Assembly (NCBI RefSeq): GCF_010093535.1
Contig: NW_022985162.1
Coordinates: 3,357,752 to 3,421,751 of the forward strand
DNA length: 64,000 nt
Source: Lindgomyces ingoldianus
Taxonomy: Eukaryota; Ascomycota; Dothideomycetes; Pleosporales; Lindgomycetaceae
Reading direction: 5' to 3'
Below are positions 24,086 to 37,106 of this stretch, piece by piece (the stretch's first letter is position 1; each line of letters starts with the position of its first letter). The notes beneath the pieces were generated by a model that was given only the letters and a program-made list of their open reading frames with translations, ran no database searches and was not told the origin of the DNA. The translations under genes were made by a program, and so were the position numbers.

Positions 24086-25592
24086 ATTACTGCTAAATAC
24101 AGCCTTATAAACAAAAGAATATTAAAAAGATTAAATAATAGACTTTACTAGTAATATAAAAAAACTATTTTTAAAAAAACTACTTTAAAGTGTATTAAAA
24201 AGTAGTTATCTAAGACTTTAGTAGCTTAAATAAAGTGTTATAAAATCTTATAATTTTTAAAAAGTATAAAAAAGAGACTTAGATCTAAGAATATATTATA
24301 AACATTAAAAAAGAAAAAAAATAGTTCTTTTTTTATAATTAGACCTTTAGCACTTTAGTAAAAAAGCTTTTTAAGTAATTTTAGAAGTGTAGATGCTAAA
24401 AGTATAGTCTATAACACAACTATTCTAATAAATGCATAGTTATGCTTTATTAAATAAATATTAGTAATAACTATTTTATGTTTAACATAGTATAATAAAT
24501 AGCTAAAGTTAAATATAACATTATAAATAAAAAAAATAATAGTAGTTCTTTACTAAAATCTAAGATTAGAAACTAAAAGGACTAAGCAGACTTACTAGGT
24601 TTAAGGTCCCTAAACTAGTTTCTAGAAAACCTAAGACACTACTTCTAGGCCTAGTAATTAGCAGAAAGGCTTTTATTATACAACAAAATTATAGACAGTG
24701 CATGCTTTATAGAAGTAGCTCCTACAGCACTAACAATTACTAGTAAAAGGGACACTCTGTATAGGTAGTATAAACATAAGAATACTCTTAGTAGACTTAA
24801 AAAAGCCCTCTTAACACCTTATATAGACTTAATAATTGTCTATACTTTTAGTACTAGTGCATGTAATAGTATTGCACTAGACACTAGAACAACAAGCATT
24901 AAGCAGGCTAGTAGACTACATAGAAAAAGAACTATAACAGATGCCTATAGCAAGAGACAGCCTTAGCCTGTAAAACTATAAATTACTATACCTATTAAAC
25001 AGCCTCTTTTTATAAGCAAAAAAGGTAGCTAGACTATAAAAATAAAAATAACTATAAGTTTTATTACTTTTAATAAAAAGCTATAAAAAATACTTAACTT
25101 TACACTACTTAGTAAAAGACTATAAATGTAAAGCAGCTAACTGCTGTAATAAAAAACATTAAATATATAAAAAAAATAAGTTTAATAATAACTTATAGAA
25201 CATTAATTTATACTTTTTAAAAAATAATTTTTTTATAATATATTAGCTTTAGTTATAGTAGAATAAGAAGTAGAACATAGTTTAACTATAACTTTTATAT
25301 TTAAAGAATAGTTAAGACTTACTCTTATTAACAGCAGATGCACTTTTACTATAATAAATAAAGACTAGGTAAACTAGTAAAATATTTTATTTTAAATTAA
25401 AAAAACTTATTTAAGGTAACCTTTGCTAATGCATCTTTAATAAAATATAGTAAAGAATAAATTAACCTAGAAACATATAAAAAAAACTTTAAAACCTTAA
25501 ATATAAAAAATAAAAAATTTATAAGTATACTTTTACTAAAAAGTAAATATAATATAATCTTAAGCTATAACTAGCTTAAAAAATATAACTTT
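24086..25592 (+). mobile_element. Gypsy B1, right fragment (gag end to protease)
   Basis: Continuation of the element begun at 6479. From about 24120 it aligns with B2 from about 33945 (both have gtctttactagtaat / gactttactagtaat). The protease block near 25325-25360 reads NSRCTFT, matching DSRCTFIV of B2 at 35188-35220 (the DSGC-type aspartic protease site, Gly now Arg and here Asp now Asn). It ends at 25592, where Copia C inserted. Heavily stopped; no functional product. Confidence 0.75.
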
Positions 25593-25825
25593 TGTCCGAA
25601 TAGCAGCATTTAGATACGCGGTTGGGTGTCACGTGACATAGCCTTGTGTTACGTTGTACGCACAAAGGGATAAATATTCCTTTCCTTCGCACAGACTTAG
25701 ACAACATAAGCAATCAACACTAGTTACCCACCTACCCCCTGTACAATGTTTACACTGTGCAAACCTTTCTGCCTTGTACGCAATTGCTAATACTATTTGC
25801 TAGCTAGCAGAGAGTCTATTTAACA
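25593..25825 (+). repeat. Copia C 5' LTR
   Basis: 233 bp, TGTCCGAA to TTTAACA. Only the last part (tagagagtctatttaaca-like) and the following ctaattagtagtt are shared with Copia A LTRs. Contains GTCACGTG at 25628-25635. Confidence 0.8.
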
Positions 25826-26199
25826 CTAATTAGTAGTTTAAATACTGTAAGACAGGAAGCTCTTCTTATACCTTTCTGTTTAGAGGATTGCGTACAAGAG
25901 GAATCCTTTTCCTTACTAATTTAACTATAAATTAGCAAGAGTAAAGACAGAGTCTAATTTATGTACAAGTAGCTGTAAATCTCTATTTAGTTACCTAAGT
26001 AAAAGTAAAAAACCTGTCTGTATAATACTATTTAGAGGTACTATATAAATAGTAGTGCTTGTTTAACGCTAGGAAGTCTATTTTATCTTTTTGCACAAGG
26101 CTATTTAAAGGCAGCATACAACAAGAAGTAAGACAGCGCGCAACAACGCATAACTAACTACTATAAAGCAACAAGCAACACTAGCTCTATCCCTTACTA

Positions 26200-29100
26200 G
26201 CTAACACAACGCATTAGTGTACAACTAATACATACCTTTTATAAGCATCTTAGCAAAGACCCTAGCAGAGCAGACAAACATTAAGGACTAAGTAGATAAG
26301 ATTAAACTATTAGATAACACACTAAAAAAGAAACTTAACTTATATATAGCTAACTTAATTATAGAACTTCGCGCGTTAAGCGCAACAGGCGTATAAACTC
26401 TTAAGAACTTCTAAGGTAATTTTGCAAAGTAAGAGCTTATACACTTTAGAGATCTTAGCTAATTCTTTTTACAAAAGTTAATAGCTACCTTGCAGAATAA
26501 AGGCATTAGTTTTAAGAAGGACAAAACAGAAGCTACTACGCTGTATAGACTTATAAAAAAAACACACTTTTACTATTCTATTACAGCACTATACAGAACT
26601 ACTATTACTAGCGCTAGTTCTAACGCTATAGATTATGTCCTTATATAAATTACCTGTAGACTAGATACTTTCTCTGCAACTAGTACAACTACCTTGCGCT
26701 AGCTTATCACATAAGAGCACAACTAGGCAGCCTATAGCTCTGCACAAGATCTCTTAAAGCTTGTACCTACTGCACATAACTTAATTACTGTACAATCTAT
26801 ACTAACTTCTACTAATATAAGATGTTAAGACAGAGAACCTTGCACCTAAGAAGGTTGTACAATTTTAGAAGGCATAGAAGAAGAAGAATAACTATATAGG
26901 GCAACTGTATAATATCCTAGCTAATAAGGCTATAGTGTTTATTAAGCTCTGCTAACGCCTTATTATCTATAAGGCCTTATACACAAGCATCTTTTCTAAT
27001 ATCCTAGAAGGGCGTGCGCACATGTTCTACCTTTACAATATTAGCCTAGGATAAACATAGAAGTTACTGTACAAGCAGCTTAGCAATTACTTTAATACTA
27101 ACATAAACTATAACTAATATTATATAGATTAGATAATAATAAGCTTTTTATAAATTAAGTAAAAAAACTTTATAAAAACTTTGCATAAAGCTTTAGAAGT
27201 AATAATTAATAAACTTACTCTTACATAAAAAGCCCTTAGCCTATAATTCTAAGGCAAGATACCTTTTTACACTGCTATTATATAAGCATGTTAAGGACAG
27301 CCTAAGCTAGAACAGGCTATGTTCTTAATTAAGCCTACATGTAAGGCATTATTTAGTAATCTCTGTGCAGCACTCTAAGTCTTAATTAACTAATAGAATA
27401 ATGTGTTCCTAAACAAACCCCTAAATGCGTACTACACTAATAGGTAATATAGCTTATTACGTACACATAGCTATTAACAACATAGGAGAAGCTCTAGAGA
27501 AAATAGAGAATTATTTAGATTATAGTCCTTTACATAATTAAAGCAATGCTTTATCTGTTATAAGGAAAAATATTAGTTAATAAATTATTCTTACATAAAT
27601 TAATTCTATGTAAAACACTAGTACATCTTTTTATATAAAGAATTCTATAATAAAACACTAACACATAAGAAGGTAAGTGTGTATATTTAAGAATTTAAAG
27701 GTAAACTAGAGCAGAAGAAAAAAGAGTTGCATAATAATAACTTAGATAAAAAGAAAAGTAAGAAGATTATTAACTACCTTACTACTGCTACATTTCTCTA
27801 CTGCGTGACAGTAAAGAACATTTACAGCTTAGAACCTAAAAAATACGCAGAACAGTTTATTCTTAAAGATTAATATTATATAGTATACTAAGGTAAACTA
27901 TAGGATACTAGCGCAGTAAGGATTTCTACTGTTAGGAAGTCATAACTTAAAGCCTACCTGTAAAAATTCCTCTATATAAAAGTAGACTAAACACTAAGCA
28001 AAAAAAATATTAGCTTTAAAGAATAAAAATTAATAAGATTAGTTAGTACTATATAAATTACTAATCTAGTTAGCAATGTAACATACTATATCCTAGACAC
28101 CCTAACACTGTTCCTACTGTCTCTTGCAGACGCAGACTAAATAGGTGTGTACTTTAATAATATGCAGAATGTAATTATACAAAGCAATAGTAATACTGTC
28201 CTAGTTATATAAAAATAAAGTTATTTATTTTTTAACATATAAAAGGAGGAATTAATGTCTTTTTTTACTAAACAGGAACTTTAATAACTGCACAGAAGAT
28301 TTAGCTATCCTTGTATAAAACAGCTTTACATAATGCTTAAGAACGCTAGACACAACGTTAATCCCTCTATACTAGAGAAGATTAAAAAGTTCTACTACAT
28401 GTGTTAGCTACATAACCTAGCACTATAAAAATTTAAATTTATAATTAAAGATAATTTGTACTTTAATTATAAAATAGTAATTAATGTTATATAAATTAGT
28501 AACTAAGATGTACTGCATGTAATTAATGTAAATACATTATTCTAAGCAGCAACCTTCTTTAAATTAATGTCTGCACAAGATACCTAGAACGCGCTCTGTA
28601 AGTGCTAGATTAACATGTACTAAAGCCTACTTAATTATATTATACATAACCCTAGTACAAACTTTGCGTCTAAAGACTTCTAAAATTGCGTAAAGATTGT
28701 AGAAGCAAAGTATTAACAAATGCTAGTAGAGGCCTATTAGGCTCTAGGGAAGATTAAGCGCGCGCATGCACTATTGCAACGTGTGTACAACATCCTCTGT
28801 GCAGAATTAGATAATTATATAAATAATAAGTTAGTGTTATAGATAGCTGTTAAAGCCTTTAATAATATAGCAGGACTAAACAGTCTTGTACCTACATTGC
28901 TTATGTTTAGAACATACCTAAGAATTAATATTAATTCTGCACTATCTTCTAACATTGTTACGCAAGCTAACGCTGTACAAAAGGCAATAAAGATGCTTTA
29001 AAGTAAGAAGGTAAAAGTTAATATTAACTGTGTAATTAACACCTAGAATAGTCTAACAGCGCATAAAGTCCTAAGTCTTTTACTTAGTTCTAAAGTAAAG

Positions 29101-30816
29101 ACATAGTAAGAGAAGAAAGGATAGACAAGGCTGCACATAGTAAAGGGGATTAAGGCCCTAGATGTTGTTGTTAAGATAGAGAATAGTCTAGTAAGATTCT
29201 GCTGCACACAAGTTATGCTATATTATTATACAAAGGATAAGAATAAACCTGCGCGAGAACTGCTAGATCTAGACAAACTAGCCCTAGTACAAAGGGATCC
29301 CCTACAGGCATAAAAGAGAGGTTGCCTACATAAGCAACTAGTGTTAACAGAGGAACTAGCTCTGCACAATCCACTAGCAAGAGACACAGTGTTAGATTTA
29401 TTATACAAACTAGATCTAGCGCTAGTGCCACAACTAGTTAAGAGAGGGTGAGGGAGACTACATAAGAATCTAATACAGGAACTAGAACTAACGCTAACGC
29501 TAGAACCTGTAAAGAGAGGACATAGAAGACTGCGCAAGAATCACGTACAAAACATAACATTTCTTACCTAGAAGAAGAAAGATGACTACATGTTAGCAAT
29601 TAAACTCTGCGCAGATAGTGTAATCACAACACCTAGGGAACTATTTAAGGAATTAGACTGTACAGAAATAGAGAGCCTAATTACAGGAGACACTTTTAAG
29701 GTACTTATGTATAATCTATTTGTTTATAAAGGATAAATCTTTAACCTTTGCCTTGTACGTAAAATTAAAGGGAAATTAACATAGCTGTATAAAAAATTAC
29801 AACTTGTTTTTATAAGGCATTTAGATAAGAAAAAGAAGAAGATCCTTACACAGTCCTTTATAATTTAAAGAATAAGCTAGAGGCTAATTCTAGCTATTAG
29901 ACTATTACTAATAGCTTTGTACAGTATACACTATAAGCTATGTAATATTACTTAAGCGTATATATAGTTAACAGACAGACTTACATAAACATTATTTACA
30001 CAACTACTAAAAAAACTCTGTAAGAGTTTTCCTCTACGCATAATATTTAGAGTTGTGCAGCTACTATATAGCGTAGCAGAATCTAGCTTGTATTAGTTTA
30101 AGACATATTATAACTACTATAAGAACAAACTTTGCATAGAAACCTTCTTATATAATCTATGCTTATTAATTACGCATAAAGGCATAACAACGTTTAGAAT
30201 TACAGGGCTGTAAACAGACAACACCCTTAGTATTATTACAACTAATTTTGCGCAACATAAAGAAAAAGAGCTGTAGAAGACTAAGTTCTATGTAAAGCTT
30301 AAGACAATATTGTTATATAAACAGCCTATAGAATTTAATAAAGGAAAGATCTAGCTTATATAAGATAACACTGTAATCTTATTAACTTAGAAGGGACAAG
30401 CTAAAAACCTCTATATAGTAGACCTAAACGCAGAGGACGCTACGCAGAAGTACATTAAACAACGCGCACAAGGTGCCTATATTGCATTAGTGTGCTAACC
30501 TAAGGTAGCATTTAACTTGTCTACTGCAGCTTAAGTAGTGTTACTGTTGCATAATAATATTAAGGCATTAAATATATAAATCTAATAGTAAATTAATAAC
30601 TAGAATTAAGAATTATTGTACATACTACTTAATCTCTTTTCTATAAAGTTATTTATTTTTACTAATAAATTATTTATAAACAATAAGGATCTAAGTTTAC
30701 AGCTTAGCTTTCTTATTATTCTTAGGACTAAGCAGCGCACTAGGAACTTATACAACTTTAAAATTACAGGCAATATTATATACTAGAACTCCTTTAAGTG
30801 TAAACGCGTTACCTGC
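26200..30816 (+). pseudogene. Copia C Gag-Pol, degenerate
   Basis: Collinear with Copia A. The zinc-knuckle block near 27545-27620 reads CFICYKEKY, from CFVCxKxxC. Integrase and linker regions follow (28250-29600), the linker around 29240-29550 having a repetitive Arg/Leu/Pro-rich character. The RT/RNase H region includes QRAQGAYIALVC at about 30460-30500, the fungal Copia block QRARGAYIASVC. FINNKDLSLQ near 30660-30700 corresponds to FANNKDLSSQ. Truncated within the KCKRVT block. Fewer stops than Copia A, but still dozens. Start of gag not defined. Confidence 0.78.
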
Positions 30817-31121
30817 TGTTACAATCCTTGCTTTGTAGAAGCACTTAGGTCTTATAATATTCCTAGGGGGAAGTAGGACAGATGGTAGGGGCTAATCCAG
30901 TAGGGTGTACAGTCCTACGTACAGGCTAATAGGCTATTAGAGGAAGGAGGGATGACCAGATTGTGGTTTGCCCTTAATGCGGCAGTAGAAAGGCTAGGTT
31001 AAACAGTCCTGTTAGACAGAATTAGAGGTATATATGTTGTAAGATATATAAATAGTATTACAGCTCTTTAGAAAGCTAAATGCTACTTAGTCTATATAGA
31101 GAATAAACTAAACATTAAACA
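30817..31121 (+). repeat. probable 5' LTR of element D
   Basis: About 305 bp, TG...CA ends, with a TATA-like motif in the second half. The end could be 31121 or 31123 because of the acaca run. Confidence 0.5.
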
Positions 31122-31649
31122 CACCTCTTAAAGGTTGTTTAATGCAGGAACTATATACATGTGTTAGGGTGCTAAGGGGAGTAGAGGGAGTTTATAGTAG
31201 TCTACTAAGGCAAGCTCTTAGAGCTCCCTTAAGCTCCTGTTAATTTACAGCCTGTCCTCCTATTAGACAACGCATTCTTCTGTAATTGCGGGCAGCTGCG
31301 CTGCCCCTGCGTCCTCTAATTAGTCTGTAAGCAAGCCCTATCCTAATCTAGCTAGATTGTGGAGCACTGCTAGTAGAGTTACGCTAGTCTAACTGTAGAC
31401 TGTAACACGCTGCCCCTCCTCCCTAGCAGCGTCCTTGCCGCTCTGCTTACACAACTGTGTTAGTAAAAGTTTATTTATAAAGTAGGTGTCTACTTACTAA
31501 AAGGCATCCCTAACATCTATCCTTTCTATACTAAATAGCTTGTTAGTCCTGTTTATTCTATTATCCTTACATTACCCTTTGTTTTAATCTTTTTTACTAG
31601 ACAAAGATAAGGCCCTACAGCGCTTGCTAATCTTTAGAGTTGTCTTATA

Positions 31650-32170
31650 TATTAACTTTGTCCTTAGACAAATGCGTTAAGTGTGTAAAAAAGCATAGTA
31701 AATATAACGCCTTTATTTTTAATGCTGCGTAGGATTAGTTAAAAAAGAAAAGAGAGACACTTCTTTAGAAGGCCGCTGCTACAAGAGTTTATAAGTAGGA
31801 GCTTAGAGAAGAGATGTTGCGTTAGGTTTAGGCAACCTTAAAGGCAACAGCTAGGGAGCGTTCTAAACAGGATTATATCTAAAAATTACTAGATCTGCTA
31901 GAGGCTTGTTGCGCAAAATACTTAGAAAAGGACTTGTCCTCCTTAGACAAGATAGAAGCTCTTAAAGCTAAAGTAAAAAGTTATTCTCCTCTACAGCCCT
32001 TATCTGCTAGGACTTGTCTCTAAAAGCTGCTGCTATCTAGTAATAACATAGCTGTTCCTTTTAATATAGGTGCCTTATTACCTAGCTAGTTTCTTTTAGA
32101 CAAGCTTAAAGGTACTCTTATACTAACAGCTGCGCGTTCTGCAAATTCTTAGCTAGTTTTTATATGTTTT
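31650..32170 (+). pseudogene. possible gag remnant of element D
   Basis: One plus frame shows protein-like composition with few stops: a CVKCVKKHSKYN block near 31673 (two Cys, spacing CX2C), IFNAAxD, then a long charged helical stretch with KKKRETLLQ, VYKQELREEMLRQV, DLLEACCAKYLEKD, ending near SQLVFICFY. I do not recognise a catalytic domain. Position after an LTR suggests Gag or a leader protein. Alternatively it could be a captured fragment. Confidence 0.4.
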
Positions 32171-32180
32171 TACTAGTAAG

Positions 32181-32584
32181 TGTTACAGCCAACAGTTAGA
32201 CTGTAATAACCTAACTAGCTGTCCCACACAGCCTAAACAACGCCGGATAGAAGACGCTTAGCTCCGTGCTAAGCAAATCACGTGACAGGACAGATGAGGA
32301 ATAGCTTCAGCTTTTAGACAAAAGCCTCGCGGAATGCATCGTCTAATAGGATACACAGGCTTGCAGGCTTGCAGGCTATGCAGGCTGTACAGAAACTAGC
32401 ATGCAAGCATGCAGAGCATGCAAACCTTATGTATATAATCTTAATTATAACTATAGTTAGAAGGTTGTAATTACTATTTAGTCTTTATCTACTTAATAGA
32501 CTAAGAGGCATTAAAACCTTTATAAAGAGGACACTGCTGCCTTGTATATCTTGCACTATATATACCTCTATTCCTATCCCTACA
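32181..32584 (+). repeat. Gypsy B2 5' LTR
   Basis: About 404 bp, TGTTACAGCCAACAG to ATCCCTACA. It includes a short internal repeat ggcttgcaggcttgcaggc (about 32349-32372) and ATCACGTG at 32277-32284. The 3' boundary is inferred from the TG...CA rule and the start of the leader. Confidence 0.65.
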
Positions 32585-32999
32585 GATTAGGTTTACTAGC
32601 TCCCTATACAGCTGCTAGGTTAAACCACAACCTGCCTTCTCTTTATCCCCGCCTACTCTATACCCTGCTTAACAGACTGTACACCTAATCTAGCTAAGTT
32701 CTACCCCTCTCCGCCCTAACTACACCTTAGGCTGTTGTACTCCTAAAAACACTATTTTACTAGAGTAAGGATTATAACAGTAATCACCACCACCTGCAAA
32801 GTATAGCCCCTCCCACCTCCTCCTTTAATACTAGTATGACAGGAGCTAGTGCTGCAGGCACTAGCAAAGTTTTGTCTAGAAACAAAGAAGAATAAAACTA
32901 ACAAATACAATATCTCTAACACAAAATTAAAACACTTAAAGCTTAACTCTAATAGTATGCTTAGTTACTCTAAACACAACAGCTACACACACTTTATAT

Positions 33000-35900
33000 A
33001 AAGGTAGCTAAACTTTAGAACATAGCAAGAAAAAAAACAAGCATTAAGTTAAAAAAGTCCCTACGCCTAGCCCTGCTAAAACCATTTAATAAGACTGTAA
33101 AAGATCTTAAACTATTCTTTACCTAATACCACCTGTACACGCAGTATAATAAGGGAGCCTTCTAAACTAGTAAGGAAATAATTTCCTAGATAGAACTACA
33201 CCTTAAAGGATTCCTAGCTATATAGTTCTAACTACATGCTAACAACTAGATAATGCATAAAACTATAGAAAAAGTACTCTCTATTAAAACATAAATAATC
33301 TTTAAAGACCTTAACTCTTTTAAGTAAGCCCTTACTACTATCTATAAGCAACTAAATTAAAAGGAAAAGGCAGTTAACTAAATAAACACCCTATAATAAG
33401 AAAAGAGTATAGTCTAACTATACACAGCCTGTTTCCGCGAACAACTAGCTATTAGCAGATAGACAGACTAGTTAGTAATTAAAAGAATGTTCTATAAAAG
33501 ACTATTTAATAAAGTAAAAAACAAATTTATGCATAGCAGCAAGCTAGATGCATTTAAGGAATATGTTAAAAAGGTAATAATATATAATAAAAGACATTAG
33601 AAATGTTTTAAAGAAAAACGCTCTAGCATAACATTCTAGAAACCTAAGGTGTTTTAGAAAAAGAAAAAGAGCTAAAAGTTTAATAGTAAGCTTATAGACC
33701 TTAGTTATACTAAACATATATAAGGCTTACCTAAGAAAAAGAGCAAGTACTACAAGAGCAAAAAGCTGCTATTAACTACAGAATAGTAAAAATAGCTTAA
33801 GAAAAGAGCGTGCCTTAACTATAAAAAAATAAGACATTACTAACAAAAATGCCTAGACTCTAGTAACTAGAAAAATAAAGAAAAAGGACTAGCTATAAAA
33901 GTAATGTATATAAAATAAGGTCTAACAGGATAAGAAATCTTAGATAGACTAGACAAACGTCTTTACTAGTAATGCAGAGATAACTACAAGTCTAAAGGAT
34001 GCTCTATAAAATACTAGAAAGTTAAAGTATAAAATAATAATAAAGTCTTTAAAGCACTAGAACAGGCTGCTACCTATAAAGAATAGTAAGGCTACACCTA
34101 AGCCGCAACATATGTTGTGAATGTAAAAGAAAAAAAAGAAAAGTTTTTTTTAAAATAACCTATAACAGAAATCTCTGCTTAAGAACTAAGATACTAATTT
34201 ACTTATAGCAACTGCTAGAAATGCAGTAATACATATAACACATAGAACTGTAAAAAATTAATGTATAAAGTATACATTAATAACAATACTAAAACCTATA
34301 GTATACTAAAGAAAATTACTAAGACATAATACACTATTATAAACATAGATAAATAATAGAAAATGTTCTAAAAAATTCTTAAAAAAGAGAAAAGCCCTAA
34401 GTAGTAATGTACGCTACTGCTAACACCTAATCTATGTTAAGAATAAGCTAACACACCTCCCCCTGCGTTAGCTGTTACCTGTAAGAATCTAGAAACTTAA
34501 TAAGACAAGAGATACTACATCCCCTATAAAAGTAAGTAACATAATAAGTTTTATTATACCTACTAAAGTTACTTATTATAAGTAATAAGGACTAAGGAGT
34601 ACTTAAGGTAGACACAGACCTAGCTAATACTAGTATAGAACAACCTTAGAGAGTGTCTCTACACCTAGTACTTGTGCAGTAACAAGTACTGTATTAAACA
34701 CTAGCTAACTAAGCACAAGGCTAGCTAGTGGCCACACAGAGCACAAGGAAGCGCACCTGAAGCTAATACGCTAGCTAGCATAGCATCTACCTGCAAAATG
34801 CTACACTGCCTCTACTGTAAGGACAGTACAGACCACAAACAAAAACCCTAGACAGAATGCAACAACAAATTAGCATGTACATTCTATTATTTCTAATAGA
34901 GAGCACACTAACAGAACAACTAAATGCTATACTACTATAAGATAGAAGACGCTTAGTGCACTGTACCTAAATGCATAATATAAGGACATTAAGAATATAA
35001 AATGTAATTAGATTAAATTATAGAATATAAAGACGCAGCTAAAGCTGTTAAGAAAGATAATAAAATAGACTATAAAGAAACACCTTATAAACTCTGCGTT
35101 CTTATTACAGTTAGATAAGGCCTAAGTTAAAGCCTAATAACTAAACTTACTCTTTAACACTTAGGTTAGAAATAGACAGGACTTGCTTTAATAGACAGCA
35201 GATGCACGTTTATAGTAATTAACTTAAGATAGGTTAACTAGAATAACATACTATTTTAAAAAAAGAAGAACCTCTTTAGAATATCTTTAGCTAACGCCTT
35301 ATTAATAAAATACAGCGTAGGCTAAATTTAGCTTAAAACTAATAAACTTATTACTAAAGCAGAAGAAACTAGTAACTAGATATCCTTTAACATACTGCTA
35401 TTAGAGAATAAATATTAAGCAATACTAGGCTACAACTAGTTGTACAAGCATAACCTAATAATTAATTAGCAAACTATGTCCCTAGTAACTAACCTAGAAC
35501 ACGCGAAGAAAAGAAGCAACTATTTTTAAAAAGAAAAGAGACTAAGGAAGTTCCCCTGTTAGAAGCTAGAAGCCTAGGCTATCTACTAAATAAAGGAAGA
35601 ACTAGAAAAAATCTTTTTTAAAGAATTTAAAAAAGAACAGGACCTTAATTAGGTAAGGATTTACTAAATAACCTATAAAGTAAATAAACTACTAAAGGAA
35701 TATTAAGACTATAAGAATATGTTTAAAACCCTAGAAGATCTAGAAGAACTGCTACTACACTAGCCCTAGGATTACACTATTAATCTTAAGCTAAACCTAT
35801 AATTAAAAACTTATAAACTACAACCCCTAACAAAAGCCTAGAAGGACGCTCTACAGGAATACATAGACAGAATGCTAGCTTAAGAACACATTAGAGAAAG

Positions 35901-36775
35901 CAACAGCTTAGTGGCATTAGCAGTAGTTTTTGCAAAGAAAAAAAATAGTAAGGTAAAAGTATGTTAAAACTACTAAACTCTTAATAACAACATAATAAAG
36001 AACTAATACCTCTTACTAATTATCTAAGATATTATAAACTAACTTAAAGGAACTAAGCACTTTACTAAGTTTAATATCTAAGACAGATTTAATAAGATAA
36101 GAATTAAAGAAGGACATAAGTAGATAATAGCCTTCTAAACTTTAAAAGGATTATATAAACTTTTTATTATGCTATTTAGATTAACTAACGCTCTAGTAAC
36201 CTTCTAATAAGTTATTAACACTGTACTTAACTTCTACCTAGATATATTTATACTTGTGTATCTAGATAACGTTCTAATATACATAAAAAAGAACTAAGCA
36301 GATTATGTATCTAAAGTAAAACTTATACTTAACTAACTCTAATAATATAGACTTTACCTATAACTAGAAAAATATAAGTTTAATGTTTAAAAAACTAAGT
36401 ACTTAGAATTTATTATTAATAAAGAAGAAATAAAAATAGACTCTAGTAAAGTAACTAAGGTGTTAGAATAGCTAACACTAATAATAGTAACAGAAATTAA
36501 AGGATTTCTAGGCCTTACTAGCTACGTACAAAGGATAATTAAAAATTACTTAAAAATTACCCTCCCCCTTACAGACGCTACCTTAAAAGAAAGAGCAACC
36601 TAGAAATTCTAATAGATAATAGAAATAAAGGAAGCCTTCTAAGAGCTAAAGTAGATAATAATAAGCTACCCTGTCCTTAGAATGTACAACCTTACGCTAG
36701 AAACAAAAGTGCACACTAATGCTTCCCTAAGAGCAGAAGGGGCAGTACTCTCCTAAAAACAAGAAAACAGTTAAT
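33000..36775 (+). pseudogene. Gypsy B2 Gag-Pol, degenerate
   Basis: Gag at about 33080-33640 includes CFREQLAI. The zinc knuckle at 33811-33852 reads CLNYKKIRHYxQKC (CX2CX4HX4C, second Cys now Tyr). Protease site DSRCTFIVI is at 35188-35220 (DSGC type, Gly now Arg). RT from about 35880: VFAKKKNSKVKVC, KxYLLLIIxDI, FNIxDRFNKIRIKEGH, then VYLDNVLIY at 36255-36281 (YLDD with second Asp now Asn). The RNase H start THTNASL-like near 36710 precedes the break. Fewer mutations than B1. Stops mostly at Gln/Trp sites. Confidence 0.82.
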
Positions 36776-37083
36776 AGCAATAGTATATCCACAGCGACAT
36801 TTGTATGGCTGATTTAGCGGCTTAGCGAGATTTTTGCTCGCAGGGGGGACTGTGCGCTCATCAACTTCTAGTATCCACCCATGTCCATTGCCCACCCTCC
36901 ATGGGCGATATCTACGCCGCTACATGTGCAAATAGCCTAATTTTTGGTTTTATAATAGCTGCTAGGCTGCTCTAGCTTTAAAGCGCTGCAGAGCTGCATT
37001 ATAATTGCTATTACGTTGCTGGGAACGCACTGTATGGCTGCTAGGTACCTCTCTATAAATGTTACAGTGTGACAGAAGGAAGT

Positions 37084-37103
37084 ATACTGTGCTTGCACAG
37101 TAT
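37084..37103. repeat. 20-bp palindrome, left arm
   Basis: ATACTGTGCTTGCACAGTAT: two 9-bp arms around TT. It lies directly outside the minisatellite, 300 bp from the element end. Possible recombinase or host-factor site; function unknown. Confidence 0.7.
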
Positions 37104-37106
37104 CCT

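Larger units (their letters stand above)
25593..30816 (+). mobile_element. Copia element C, 3'-truncated
   Basis: A second Copia family. The 5' LTR is TGTCCGAATAGC... at 25593-25825. The internal region is collinear with Copia A but clearly diverged and less AT-shifted. It stops inside RNase H at 30816: the sequence AAGTGTAAACGCGTTACC aligns with the KCKRVTR block of Copia A near 61117 and is then replaced by the LTR of element D. No 3' LTR of this family is in the window. Confidence 0.83.
30817..32180 (+). mobile_element. LTR element D, 5' part only
   Basis: Begins TGTTACAATCC directly at the break in Copia C, with candidate target sequence cctgc at 30812-30816. Promoter-like features follow in order: tatataaatag near 31048 and ctatatagagaataaac near 31092, then an end at about 31121 (attaaaca). 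The interior to 32180 has a GC-rich stretch (31230-31440) and a coding-like remnant. It is cut by the LTR of Gypsy B2 at 32181. No second LTR is visible, so family assignment (probably Ty3/Gypsy) is inference. Confidence 0.5.
32181..36778 (+). mobile_element. Gypsy B2, 3'-truncated
   Basis: A Ty3/Gypsy element of the same family as B1. The LTR at 32181-32584 (TGTTACAGCC...CCCTACA) is followed by gag, zinc knuckle, protease, RT and the start of RNase H, all plus strand. It stops inside RNase H at 36778, where the Crypton palindrome begins. Sequence right of the palindrome (48865 on) does not continue RNase H, so the right half was lost or moved. Upstream bases gtaag are a candidate target duplication whose partner is not visible. 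Confidence 0.85.

Noticed and set aside
7007..24090. A target duplication around the whole Copia array
   Set aside because: Left flank gttta and right flank attac do not match even if C-to-T and G-to-A changes are allowed.
29213..29537. Two overlapping minus-strand open frames in Copia C
   Set aside because: They are antisense to the repetitive linker of the Copia polyprotein and have no independent support.
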